From contig NZ_BMSA01000045.1 in NCBI RefSeq assembly GCF_014648915.1, positions 1 to 44,765 on the forward strand: DNA of 44,765 nt, in the 5' to 3' direction. Made by a program: the position numbers and the translations under genes. Under the pieces are notes generated by a model. That model saw only the letters and a program-made list of their open reading frames with translations, ran no database searches and had not been told where the DNA came from. Within the stretch, counting starts at the first letter, position 1. Each line of letters starts with the position of its first letter. This DNA is from Streptomyces phaeofaciens. GTDB lineage: Bacteria; Actinomycetota; Actinomycetes; Streptomycetales; Streptomycetaceae. This document shows, piece by piece, positions 15,888-24,170 of the stretch.

Positions 15888-16664
15888 TCACGGGGCGCTC
15901 CGGCGTCTGTACCCACCAATCAGGCCGCGTACGGCCTTCAGCGCCACCGCAGCTTCCGGCGAACACGCAGGCGTCTGCCCGACTTCTTCAGAGACCCGGT
16001 CGATCTCTTCCACGGCGAATCGGAGATGGGTGATGATGCTGGCTTCGCAGGTCGGGCTCACCGGTTCTTTGAGCAGGTCCTCCAGGTCATCGAGCCACTC
16101 GACGGCATCGTCGTCAGTAGTCAGTGCCGCTCGGTGGAGGAGGAAGTCGGCGGAGGCCCGGCGGACCCGTTCGTGGTTTAGCTGGACCCAGCTGCTGCGG
16201 CTGTCCTCGTCCTCCGCTTCGCCTCTCTCGTGCGCCCTCAGCACATGCGGCGCTCGCAGAGCTGAAGGCCCGAGCTCCACGGCTACCCGGAGCCGCTGCA
16301 TTCGCTGAACGGCCCCGTTCTTCGTGGTGATGCCGAGCGGGTCGCCCAACTGCCTCCATGTGGCGCCGGCTTCGTTCCCGTCCTGAAGCGCGGTCAGTTC
16401 CTCACGATCGAGTAGGAGGCGGAGCTGTTGAATGAGGACCAGGCGGTCAATGGCCTCTGCGCGCCGGGCAAGGCGCGGGAGTGCCCTCTTGTGGTTGCGT
16501 GCGAAGAGCACGACTGCGAGTTCGGCTCCTGGCGCCTCGGGATCGGGGAACTCGTCCCGTCGAGGATTGTCGGCTGTCGTGTGCCGCTTCTCGAAACGCG
16601 CCACGACACGACTGGTGTCAACCACCGCAGCCCTGAGGGGCTTGGGCGGCCTCTTCTGATCCAT
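15888..16664 (-). CDS. Putative HTH regulator (HSP18-regulator-like), uncertain
   Basis: This 258-aa soluble, Arg/Glu-rich protein starts MDQKRPPKPLRAAVVDTSRV. The middle region, LDREELTALQDGNEAGATWR followed by QLGDPLGITTKNGAVQRMQR, resembles the WADLA-PLGV-SRQAAERR-type HTH of Streptomyces proteins annotated as HSP18-type regulators. The C-terminal third is helical, with acidic segments. The ATG at 16664 has AAGGA 7 nt upstream, better than an in-frame ATG 23 codons earlier that would cross the palindrome at 16682. It stands alone beside the IS. A DNA-binding role is likely; the target is unknown. Confidence 0.6.
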   Translation of the reverse strand: MDQKRPPKPLRAAVVDTSRVVARFEKRHTTADNPRRDEFPDPEAPGAELAVVLFARNHKRALPRLARRAEAIDRLVLIQQLRLLLDREELTALQDGNEAGATWRQLGDPLGITTKNGAVQRMQRLRVAVELGPSALRAPHVLRAHERGEAEDEDSRSSWVQLNHERVRRASADFLLHRAALTTDDDAVEWLDDLEDLLKEPVSPTCEASIITHLRFAVEEIDRVSEEVGQTPACSPEAAVALKAVRGLIGGYRRRSAP

Positions 16665-16681
16665 GAGAGTCCTTCGGAATG

Positions 16682-16698
16682 GGCAACACTCTGTTGCC
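16682..16698. promoter_or_regulatory. 7-3-7 palindrome upstream of the HTH-like gene
   Basis: GGCAACA-CTC-TGTTGCC is a perfect inverted repeat 17 nt ahead of the start at 16664. It could be an operator for the gene's own product or a hairpin in the 5' untranslated region. Confidence 0.5.
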
Positions 16699-16860
16699 GG
16701 GGGGTTCTGACTAGCCCACCAATCTTCTCTCATCCCTCCCTCCCTGGCACGCTAAATCCGCAGGTCAAGGGCATATCCTTAGCCAGACGCGTGTAGTGCT
16801 GAGGCTACGGCGCCCACCTCTGCGTCTTCTACACAAGGCAGACACCCACCTCGTTGCCTA

Positions 16861-16876
16861 GTCTCGCTGACGAAAC
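16861..16876. promoter_or_regulatory. Degenerate parS-like site
   Basis: GTCTCGCTGACGAAAC keeps the right half CGAAAC and most of the left half of the GTTTCG-(N4)-CGAAAC pattern. It lies in non-coding DNA at the exact point where the truncated SGNH hydrolase reading begins. It may be a decayed fifth centromere copy. Confidence 0.4.
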
Positions 16877-16879
16877 TGA

Positions 16880-17510
16880 CGGATCGAACCGCAGGGTTCA
16901 TTGACGTCCTCCCCGCGCTCCGACTCGCCCACCCCCAGATGGCCTTCGTCTCCGACAACCACGGCCAGGACAGCGCCACCTCCCGTGACCTCGCCGCGAC
17001 CGCCGGGCCTTGCCAGCGGATGTCGGGTATCACCTCGCCGCCTTCGGCCGCGGTATCAACGACGTCTGGCGCGCCCACCAGGGGCGTACCGCCGAGGCCG
17101 TGCCCATCGAGGAGTACACCGACCACTACGCTGACACCCTCACCACCCTGGCCACGCGAGCCCGCCGCGTCGTATGTGTCTTGGAAGCACCGTTCGGGCT
17201 TGTCGCCGAGCCGGAGACCGTCGCCGCCATGAACACCGACCTCGCCCGCTACAACCAGGCCGCGGCGCGCTGCGCGGCCGTCGCCGGTGTCCCCTTTATC
17301 GACATCTGGACACCCTTCACCGAGACCGCCCGCACGCTCGCCAGCCAACGCCCAGGGAACACACCGAGCCTGTGGAGCGACGGCGTCCGCCTTTCTGACC
17401 TCGGCGTGGCCATCCTTGCCGGGCAGATCGAAACCCACCTCCACGAGCACCGCCTCGTCGAGCAGCTCCAGCCGCAGTCGCCCCCGGCGGTGATCAGACA
17501 GTCGGGGTGA
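16880..17510 (+). pseudogene. SGNH/GDSL hydrolase, N-terminally truncated and frameshifted
   Basis: The reading begins inside the protein (FIDVLPALRLAHPQMAFVSD) and shifts frame near 17005-17012. It then continues with GYHLAAFGRGINDVWRAHQG, EEYTDHYADTLTTLATRARR, GVPFIDIWTPFTETARTLAS and LWSDGVRLSDLG. The GRGIND block is the family's third conserved block. The N-terminal GDS block with the nucleophile Ser is missing. The block normally DGxHLS, with the catalytic His, reads DGVRLS. The enzyme is therefore dead three ways. An ATG at 17010 opens a 166-aa frame but would lack the active site. Confidence 0.75.
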
Positions 17511-17601
17511 CGCCGCGGACGTCCGGACACCGGGCCGAGACCGGCCCGGCACCTCAGAATCCACCAGCAGCCGGCCGCCCACCGCGCGTACGCTCCCGGC
17601 C

Positions 17602-18516
17602 ATGAGCGATCTGCACTGCCTGTTCTGCGGCGTTGTCGTGCGCGGCAGCCGAGAGCACGTGCTGACGTCCTGGTTCCTCAAGCGCCACAACGGACAAGGC
17701 CCCTTCACGACCGAGGTCGACGGCGAGCCTGTCGAATACGCCAGAGGCGTCGTGGAACGGGACCACCTTTCCCGCTGGATGCTCCCGGTCTGCGGGAAGG
17801 GTGAAGAGCAGGACGTCGGCCGGGACTGCAACGGGTGGCTGAACACCGTCTTCGAACAGCCCGCCAAGACCCCTGTTCGCGCCGCGCTCGACGCCCTGGA
17901 GCCCATTGACGGGCCTGCCGTAAGTGCCTTCGTACGCTGGTCCGTCAAGACACTGCTGCTCGCCTCGCACCCCGACCTCGTGCGCTCCGCACCGCCCCAG
18001 CGCGACCGCTCAGTATGGGAGTTCCCCCACGACTGGCTTCCCGCCCTGCGAACCACCGGCAATCTGCCCGCCGACTTGTCGCTGTGGCTCGGCATCATCG
18101 GCCCGAGCACTGGCGAGGAATCCCGCGTCCCCGACGAACAAGTCCTGCTCCCACGCATCCACCACCCCCACGCGGCCGGGGGGCCGGGCCAGGCGATAGA
18201 CCTCGGATTCGGCCTGCCCGACGAGAGAATGGCCCAGTTCCAGCTGCTCAGTCATCCCGTCATGGACATCAGCCATCCCGCCGAGGCGACCGGGCTGGTG
18301 GTGAAGCCGTGGCCACAGCTCCCGGACCGTCTGGACATCAACGTGCTCCCGGTCCTCAGCCGAGAGGAGAGCCGCCGGATCGCGCGGACCTTCGTCCGGG
18401 GCGGAACGTTGATCGACCTCATGCCCGGCCAGACCTGGCTGCCCGAAGGGCTGCTCAGCCCCCGCATCCGAATCCGGCTCGCGCCGACACCCTCACCGTC
18501 ACTGGGCCGGACATAG
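17602..18516 (+). CDS. Hypothetical protein with HNH-like zinc-binding N-terminus
   Basis: This 304-aa protein begins MSDLHCLFCGVVVRGSREHV. The CxxC at residues 6-9, the REHVLTSWFLKR segment and the later VGRDCNGWLNTVFEQPAK block are a recurring pattern. It occurs in uncharacterised bacterial proteins with a treble-clef, HNH-like zinc site (CxxC, REH, CNxGW). The rest (LSLWLGIIGPSTGEE, LPDRLDINVLPVLSREESRR) is unrecognised. No signal peptide or membrane helix is seen. A nuclease-like role is possible, but a full HNH triad is not evident. It is intact, unlike the genes on either side. Confidence 0.6.
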   Translation: MSDLHCLFCGVVVRGSREHVLTSWFLKRHNGQGPFTTEVDGEPVEYARGVVERDHLSRWMLPVCGKGEEQDVGRDCNGWLNTVFEQPAKTPVRAALDALEPIDGPAVSAFVRWSVKTLLLASHPDLVRSAPPQRDRSVWEFPHDWLPALRTTGNLPADLSLWLGIIGPSTGEESRVPDEQVLLPRIHHPHAAGGPGQAIDLGFGLPDERMAQFQLLSHPVMDISHPAEATGLVVKPWPQLPDRLDINVLPVLSREESRRIARTFVRGGTLIDLMPGQTWLPEGLLSPRIRIRLAPTPSPSLGRT

Positions 18517-18749
18517 GGCGGACGTACGTATCCGACTGGAATCCACGAGGAAGCCGAACCGCTCGTAGAGCGACGCCGAGCCCTGTGCGGCGAGGAACAG
18601 GTCGTTTGCGATCCCGTCTTCGAGATCGACTGCGGCCTGCTTCTGCCCGCCGGCGTCCATCGGGTGCTCAGCAGCAGGATGCCGAGCAGCCAGGCGAGCC
18701 AGCAGGCACCCGGCGGCACGGCTTGGCGTATAGCCGGTACGTCGCTCAC
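18499..18749 (-). pseudogene. GNAT acetyltransferase C-terminal remnant
   Basis: A minus-strand frame reads QKQAAVDLEDGIANDLFLAA then QGSASLYERFGFLVDSSR and reaches TGA at 18499-18501. The ASLYERFGFxxxSS ending is the typical C-terminal block of GNAT-family N-acetyltransferases. Upstream the reading becomes unprotein-like and no acetyl-CoA-binding Q/RxxGxG/A block is present. Only the tail is left. It abuts the next decayed gene on the same strand. Confidence 0.5.
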
Positions 18750-19444
18750 GCGGGCAGCGCCCTCGTTCTGGCCGCGAAGTCGCGCAGCCCGACCAGGTTG
18801 GGGCGGTGCGCGAGGATCTCGCAGGTCAGGGTGCGCAGCGACGGGCGACGCGCCTCTTCAGGCGCGGCCGACTCAACGGCCAGAAGCTCCGTGAACGCCT
18901 GGCCGTAGTCACTGAGGCCGAGCGGGGCGCGCGCCGTATCAGTGCTCAGCCGGGCCCGGCGCTCGCCTGCCGGCAGTGCCCGGGGATCGATCTGCCGCGC
19001 GATCCGCACGGCGACGGCGTCCACCCCCACCTGGTAAAGGTGAACCTGATGGGCTGACAGGCCGGCCGTGTAGGGCTGCTGTGCTGCTGGGAGGCGGCCT
19101 GCCGCATCTTTCGCGATGTCCACCAGGGGGAGTGCGGCTGTTTCCCGGCCGGCGAGGGCAGCACAGTACGCGGCCGTGAGCGCGAGATTCCCGGCGGCGC
19201 CCATGTGCGTCGGCTCGGCCCGGCTGGACCCGGCGTCCAGTTGTCCGAGGGTGTCCCGAAGCAGTACCACCGCGTCCTCGGACCGTCCCATCCGCCGCAA
19301 TGGGGTGGTGCAGATCCGGGTCGCCTCGGCCAGTACCGTCGCCTTCCTGGAGGCCTCGGCGGCGGACACGGCAGCCCTCGCATGGACCCATGCTGCCTCG
19401 CTGTCGCCGCTCTTGACGCCGAGTTCGCTGGACAGCATGTACAC
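18746..19444 (-). pseudogene. XRE/TPR-type regulator lacking its DNA-binding domain
   Basis: Residues from MYMLSSELGVKSGDSEAAWV to GLRDFAARTRALPA match the TPR-like C-terminal half of a large Streptomyces regulator family. Members have an N-terminal XRE HTH, then LAQVYxLASELAVK-AW-A, LPTPERRARFxVDTARAW and RRPSVRxLVxxLL blocks. Here the corresponding segments are present (LPAGERRARLSTDTARAPLG, EEARRPSLRTLTCEILAHRP). The roughly 150-190 residues that should precede them, including the HTH, are missing or scrambled upstream of 19444. The conserved frame starts in the middle of a motif, so an N-terminal truncation is more likely than an alternative start. Confidence 0.65.
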
Positions 19445-19545
19445 CTGCGCGAGGACGGCGCTTGCGGGCCCGCCTGGGGGCGCCGTTCAGCAGTTGCCGT
19501 GCGTGAGGGCTCAGAGGGCGCCACCAGAAGGGGGAGGGCGGCCGA

Positions 19546-19743
19546 TCACCCGGGCGGGGTCTGCAGAGCGGCGATCACCCGAAGCGCGTCGTGCAGGACC
19601 AGCAGGTCGGTGGGATAGCTGCTGCCGACCCTTCTGACGTGCTGATAGACCGCGATGTCCTGACGCCGGATGCCGGCCAGGTAGGTGTCAATGTTTCGCT
19701 GGTGCTCTTCGGGCGTAGTGGGTAGGAGTTCGCTCCGGCCGGT
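19546..19743 (-). pseudogene. Unidentified gene fragment
   Basis: This short minus-strand frame reads SELLPTTPEEHQRNIDTYLA, GIRRQDIAVYQHVRRVGSSY and PTDLLVLHDALRVIAALQTP. It is bounded by stops on both sides (19744-19746 and 19546-19548) and has no usable start codon. The composition is clearly protein-like, but I do not recognise the family. It lies between the truncated TPR regulator and the DUF721 remnant and may be part of either region's former content. Confidence 0.35.
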
Positions 19744-19832
19744 TCAGTCGGATGTCATCCGTGGCCGTCTTCTCTGGCACGCCGGGAGGGGGGTGGTACG
19801 GGCATGGAGGGTTTCCTTTCGGAGAGATCGAC

Positions 19833-20761
19833 TCAACTGGCTGAGGTGAAGCGGGTGTTGGGGGCGCGTTCCTCGTTCCTCGCAACGGCGAGGACGTGGT
19901 CGCAGATGGCCTGGCGTGATCGACGGATCCGTTTACGCCGCCTGCGGTACTCGACGTTCGGGGCGTCATCGTGGTGCTGACGCGGTGCCAGGGCAGGTGC
20001 CAGCATGGATGGGGGCTTGCGGCTTCTCCTGCGGCTTTGCGCGCAGCCTGGGCTTCTTCTTGGCGGGCGCGTTCTTGGCGGTGCGCGGCCTGGGGTCGGC
20101 TCCGCGCTCCTTGCGATGTGCGGGTCCGGCTGTGGGTGTTTCGGCGGCTGGTACCGCGTCGTGAGAGGGGGTGGCGGATCGGCCACTGCGCAGCTGTGCG
20201 TCGAGTGGCCTCAGGGGACTGGGTCTTGCGCCTTCCGTGTGTCTTCGCTGTCTTGTTCCTCTCGGCCGGGGCCCGCTCGAACTTCTCGTTGACTTCGGCA
20301 ATGACGTGAGGCGGGAGCAGTCTCAGGCTGGTTGCCCAGGAGGCGGAATCGCACAGGATGGGTAGGGTGCCGGTCGCTTCGTCAAACGCGTCGGCCTTCC
20401 AGTGAGTGGCCCGTGTCTGCCCGAGGAGGGAGGGCCGCTCCTTCTTCGGGTCCGCTCCTGCGGCTTCGGCCTCCCCGTGGTTGTCGACGACGAGCTGGAT
20501 GAGGGTGCCGCCGAGGGGGTTGGGGTCCCGGCCGTCAGCGCCGGCGGCTCGCGGGGGAGCGGAGGGCCCGTTTGCCTTCGGTCTGCAAGGGGTTCTTCTG
20601 CGCATCGGTCTGGGCGCGGCGCAGAGCGATGCGGGCCAGATCGGCGCCTGAAGTGGGTTCTGAGGGAGTCTGGGCCGTGGTGTCGGGGGAAGAGCGGCGG
20701 GGTTGCCGTGCGGCGCAGCGGAGGAGTTCGTTGCCGGGCGCGTAGCGGGGTGGGCCGTCAT
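19833..20761 (-). pseudogene. DciA-like (DUF721) protein, frameshifted
   Basis: The core reads DGRDPNPLGGTLIQLVVDNH, THWKADAFDEATGTLPILCD and SASWATSLRLLPPHVIAEVN. This is the DUF721/DciA pattern, a loader or partner of the replicative helicase that is usually encoded near oriC next to recF. The ATG at 20761 has AGGAGG 8 nt upstream. The first ~30 residues are in the core frame, but the conserved block SGADLARIALRRAQTDAQKN lies in another frame at about 20660-20555. Two compensating indels are therefore needed. The C-terminus also seems to change frame, ending YRRRRKRIRRSRQAICDHV at about 19833. It follows the winged-helix gene by 32 nt. Real decay or sequencing indels are both possible. Confidence 0.65.
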
Positions 20762-20793
20762 GTCGTTCGTCCTCCTTGGACTTGAGTGAATGG

Positions 20794-22053
20794 TCAGTGG
20801 GCGGGCTGCAGTCGCGGGTTGGCGCGGAAGCGGATGCAGGCGTCGACGAGTTGGGCGGTGTAGAGGCGGGATGCTGCGGCCTTGCCGAGTCCGTCGGCGA
20901 CGGTGAGGACGAGGTCGGTGTCGCCGTAGTGCTTGAAGCGCCCCCAGGCGTCGGCCCTCATCTGTTGCACGAGGCTGGCATCGAGCTCGTCGATTGCGGT
21001 GATCTCCGCGAATTCCTCGCCGCCGCCGACGCTTTCGTTCCTCAAGACCTGGGCGGCGTTGGTGAACTCGGCGGTGGGCGGGGTGGCCCGGGCCTCGTCG
21101 GCCAGCCGCTGCGCCGTCTCCCGCTCCCGGGCGGCATCCTGCTGGAGCTTCGCGGCGACGTAGGCGTGTGCACGGGCGGGACGCCATCGGGGTCCGAAGT
21201 AGTGCGCGGGGTTGATCTCGTGGAGCCAGGCGTGGATCTGCTGGAGGGTCGCGCCGTCGGCGGCCTTGTCGACCAGCACCCAGGACAGCTGCTCGATGCG
21301 GGTGCGCTGGAGCCAGTTGTGCAGCGGGCGCAGTACTCGGGCAAACCGGTCGGCTGCCTTGTAGACGGCAGCGGTGACGGGCCGGCCGAGGACGGACTTC
21401 TTCCTGGGCTTGGCGATCTTGGTTGCTCGCGCCTGGGGCGTAGTTGTTGAAGTACCTCTCAGGTCAGGATTGGGGGAGTGGGTGGTGTTGCTACGGGAAG
21501 GGGGCTCACGCTGTAAGCGAGCTGTCGTTTCCTGAGCGATGACGATGGCCTGTGCACGGCCAGCCTCGGTGAAACCGGTGCGGCGGGCGGTGTAGCCGTG
21601 GCCGGACAGGCGGTGGCCGTGAGCATCGTCGTAAGCCGGCGGGATGGTGGCGCCATAGACGGTGGCTGTGGCGGTGTACGGGCGGCCGGCCAGGCGGAGG
21701 TTGCGGCGGCTGCCGTGCTGGAGCCAGACGAGTGCGCCGAGTTCCCGGAGGATCTTGATGTGCCGTTTCACGGTGGCACGCGATAAGCCGGTACGTCGGG
21801 TGGTGCCCTCGAGGTCGTACAGCACGATGCCACGCTGGAAGTCCATGCGCGCTGCGAGGTCGAGCGCGACGTCGACCGTGGTGGTGGCCAGTGCCTTGGG
21901 GTGCGCGCCGATGTCGATGAGCCAGGCGACGGCCTTGAGCCAGGGGCGGGGCCAGCTGCGCCGGGAGTGGGTGGTGATGACGTCTTGCTCGGCGGGCCGG
22001 ACAGGTTCCAGCCGGTGCGGCTCGGCGTGCTGGTGATGGGGTGCGCGTCGCAT
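20794..22053 (-). CDS. Winged-helix replication-type/regulatory protein
   Basis: This protein of about 419 aa has a winged-helix segment (DLEGTTRRTGLSRATVKRHI then KILRELGALVWLQHGSRRN). A basic linker (KIAKPRKKSVLGRPVTAAVY) follows, then a helical C-terminal domain (RIEQLSWVLVDKAADGATLQ, LHEINPAHYFGPRWRPARAH). I associate this architecture with proteins on Streptomyces plasmids annotated as HTH or replication proteins, and the adjacent DciA-like gene supports a replication role, but no initiator motif is proven. The ATG at 22053 lacks a good ribosome site; a TTG at 22089 would add 12 residues. It would be the second replication-type gene set in the window besides prim-pol/SF3. Confidence 0.6.
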   Translation of the reverse strand: MRRAPHHQHAEPHRLEPVRPAEQDVITTHSRRSWPRPWLKAVAWLIDIGAHPKALATTTVDVALDLAARMDFQRGIVLYDLEGTTRRTGLSRATVKRHIKILRELGALVWLQHGSRRNLRLAGRPYTATATVYGATIPPAYDDAHGHRLSGHGYTARRTGFTEAGRAQAIVIAQETTARLQREPPSRSNTTHSPNPDLRGTSTTTPQARATKIAKPRKKSVLGRPVTAAVYKAADRFARVLRPLHNWLQRTRIEQLSWVLVDKAADGATLQQIHAWLHEINPAHYFGPRWRPARAHAYVAAKLQQDAARERETAQRLADEARATPPTAEFTNAAQVLRNESVGGGEEFAEITAIDELDASLVQQMRADAWGRFKHYGDTDLVLTVADGLGKAAASRLYTAQLVDACIRFRANPRLQPAH

Positions 22054-22156
22054 GGAGAGAGGTGCTTTCGCTGTTTTCGGGCAGCACAAAGTCAGGCGTG
22101 GCTGCCGCGCGGGTGCGGAGTAAGGGGAAGAGGGCCGCCTCGGGGGCGGGCGCTCA

Positions 22157-22213
22157 CCGGTCGCAGACCGGGGCGTGGCGTGTGGGGCCGACGGTCAGCC
22201 GCTGTGAGCGGCT
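22157..22213. promoter_or_regulatory. Two short palindromes ahead of the winged-helix gene
   Basis: CCGGTC-GCA-GACCGG (22157-22171) and AGCCGCT-GTG-AGCGGCT (22197-22213) are perfect 6- and 7-bp inverted repeats 26 bp apart. They lie in the roughly 200-nt gap between the Wbl-like gene's stop and the winged-helix gene. They may be operators, a terminator without T-run, or part of an origin. Confidence 0.45.
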
Positions 22214-22286
22214 AAGGCTGGCCCCGCTCACGCGACGGGCGAGGGTGCCGCTTTCTGGGTGTCAGGGCCGGTGCCCGGCGCCACGG

Positions 22287-22832
22287 TCAGAACCACGGGA
22301 GGAGCTGCTCGGCGGTGTCGAGAACCTTCTTCGGTGTGAGTGGGTTCCGGCGCGGACGGCGGCGCATGTTGCAGGAGCTGCGCTGCTTGCGGCGGATAGT
22401 GCGGGTGGAGCAGCCGAGTGCTTTGGCCATCTCGACCTGCGTCAGCTGGCCAGCTGCGGTCATGGCGGCAACCTTCTCGGCGTCGACCTCGTCGTAGGTG
22501 CGGCGGACCATCAGGTAGATGTCCGTGTCCTCTTCGGCGAACGGAGCGAGGCCGAGGCTGCTGCGGATCCGCTCACGGTCGGTTTCGGTGGTGCCGGCGA
22601 CGATGCCTTTGACGGCGTGATCGGTCACCGCGGCGAAGAGGCAGAACTCCAGCAACGGGCAGCTGGCACATAGGACGCGGGCCTGGTCGAGCGCTGTACG
22701 GAAGTCGGCTTCCTCGTCGGTGAACATGGTGAGCTGGTTGCCGTCGAGCATCTGGTCGTTGATCCCTGAGCCGGCCAGGTCTTCGAGGAGTCGGAAGACG
22801 TCAGCGTGGACGGCGCAGGGTACGGCGCTCAT
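22287..22832 (-). CDS. WhiB-like (Wbl) domain fused to a C-terminal HTH
   Basis: This 181-aa protein has a Wbl-type core: ARVLCASCPLLEFCLFAAVT (CxxCx5C at 55, 58, 64) followed by VKGIVAGTTETDRERIRSSL, equivalent to the GVWGG-ER region. The first Fe-S cysteine expected near residue 28-30 is absent. Cys6 or Cys154 might replace it, or the cluster may not form. Residues about 125-150 (AAGQLTQVEMAKALGCSTRT) form an HTH not found in ordinary Wbl proteins, followed by a basic tail. The ATG overlaps the RusA stop (ATGA), so the pair is coupled. It is likely a redox- or cofactor-sensing regulator of the plasmid operon. Confidence 0.75.
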   Translation of the reverse strand: MSAVPCAVHADVFRLLEDLAGSGINDQMLDGNQLTMFTDEEADFRTALDQARVLCASCPLLEFCLFAAVTDHAVKGIVAGTTETDRERIRSSLGLAPFAEEDTDIYLMVRRTYDEVDAEKVAAMTAAGQLTQVEMAKALGCSTRTIRRKQRSSCNMRRRPRRNPLTPKKVLDTAEQLLPWF

Positions 22833-23518
22833 GCGGTGTCCTGGCAGAGAGCTGCGGAAGGTGCAGCGGTAAGGGCGATGGTGACGCCGGGCTCCGGGAG
22901 AGCCCAGGCGTGGGTTCCCAGCGGTGCGGGGTAGGTCTTGTAGGGGCCGGGGTCGTAGCCGAGTATGTGCGAGTCCTCGGTATACACGTGGAAGCCCTTC
23001 TCGGCGGATGGTGACAGGGCGTCTTGGACCGCGCGGATCAGCTTGTCGATGTCGGGCTTGGTGGCGGCGTGGACGGCCTTGGTCTTGGGCGCGCTCTTGG
23101 GCCTGGGCAAGGTGAAGACGGCCGACATGATGATCGGGCAGTTCGCCGGCTCCCAGTTCGTGCCACATGCCTTCTGCGTGGCCGCGTTGATCTGGTGGAG
23201 CCAGTTGTGTAGTTCACGGCTGTACTTGACGACGCCGGGCGCGGGGACATCGACGGAGCCTTGGGTGACGGGGGTTTCGGCAACGGTGAAGGTCAGACGT
23301 CTTTCCGGGAGGTTCAGCAGGCTGCCGAGCACCTTTTCGCTGACAGCGGCCAGCCGCTGCCAGGAGGCCGGCGCCCGCATGTTCACGGCTGAGGGGGCGG
23401 GCACATGGTTGCGGCAGTGGGGGCAGCGGGTGGTGGGGCGAGGGACGGCGGGGCAGAACGGGCAGGGGCGGTAGCCGCTCTCGGTGATGGGGTGCTGTAC
23501 ATCGATGCTGCTGCTCAT
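22829..23518 (-). CDS. RusA-type Holliday junction resolvase with zinc ribbon
   Basis: This 229-aa protein has a C-terminal RusA-like domain. It includes FTLPRPKSAPK, then TKPDIDKLIRAVQDALS with Asp at about 156 and 158, and VYTEDSHILGY with Asp at about 182. These correspond to the catalytic Asp residues of RusA, which cuts four-way junctions. The N-terminus (CPFC at 19-22, CPHC at 32-35) is a four-Cys zinc ribbon not present in phage RusA (about 120 aa). The ATG at 23518 has GAGAAGGA 8 nt upstream. It overlaps the next gene (Wbl-HTH) by 4 nt. It would resolve replication or recombination intermediates of the plasmid. Confidence 0.8.
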   Translation of the reverse strand: MSSSIDVQHPITESGYRPCPFCPAVPRPTTRCPHCRNHVPAPSAVNMRAPASWQRLAAVSEKVLGSLLNLPERRLTFTVAETPVTQGSVDVPAPGVVKYSRELHNWLHQINAATQKACGTNWEPANCPIIMSAVFTLPRPKSAPKTKAVHAATKPDIDKLIRAVQDALSPSAEKGFHVYTEDSHILGYDPGPYKTYPAPLGTHAWALPEPGVTIALTAAPSAALCQDTA

Positions 23519-23561
23519 CGTGCGTCCTTCTCTCGGTCGGGCCCGCTGGGGGCGGAGTGGA

Positions 23562-24170
23562 TCAGGCTGCGGTGGCAGCGGGTTCGTCCGTCTGGTGGGC
23601 GGTAGCGCTGGCCCGGGCGGCGGCAAGGAACGCGGCTGGGTCGCTTCCCCCTCCGCGAGGGGGGGAAGAAGGCGGTCTCGATGCGGTTCAGGTCGTGGGT
23701 GCCGAAGCGGTCGGTGAGCAGCAGGAACACGCGGTCGGGCCAGTTGGCGAGGCGGACGTCCGCGTTCCCCAGGAGGTTCTTGAAGCGGGCGAAGGCGTCG
23801 TCGTTGGCGACCGGGTGCATGACGGGGATGCCCTCCAGGCCGACGGCGCGCGGTTGGTCTCGGCGACACTGGCCACCGTGTCCGTCAGCGGCCCCACGGT
23901 GGCGATGGCCTGGCGGGCTCACGCGTTGCGGGCGCGGACGGCCTCGGCGCTGGTCGGGTCTGCCATCGTGGCGGTGTAGGCGAGGGCGGGCTGATGGATG
24001 ACAACGAAGTCAATCCACGCATGGGCTTCGTGGTGGGAGCGGTCGGAGCGGATGGCGCTGCCGTCCGTGTTGCGGTAGACGCCGAGCTGGATGCGATCGG
24101 CCATCGCCAGGATTTCGGTGAGGGGGCCTACGAGAGCCGAGTCGGGGTCGAGGCTCACCGTGGCGATCAC
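23562..24170 (-). pseudogene. Unknown operon gene with a stop and two frameshifts
   Basis: The reading starts well (MIATVSLDPDSALVGPLTEI, AWIDFVVIHQPALAYTATMA) but meets TGA at 23919-23921. The same frame goes on after the stop with ARQAIATVGPLTDTVASVAE. A shift near 23850, where a GC dinucleotide seems extra, leads to AVGLEGIPVMHPVANDDAFA and DRVFLLLTDRFGTHDLNRIE. A second shift at the G7/C5 homopolymers near 23645-23665 gives SDPAAFLAAARASATAHQTD and TGA at 23562. I do not recognise the family. Its start overlaps the upstream gene's stop by 4 nt, so it was once part of the coupled operon. Confidence 0.6.

Noticed and set aside
16779..18158. A 459-codon minus-strand frame opposite the hydrolase remnant and the HNH-like gene
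   Set aside because: The composition is Ser/Arg/Gly-rich without any motif, and the plus strand holds recognisable families. It is a high-GC antisense shadow.
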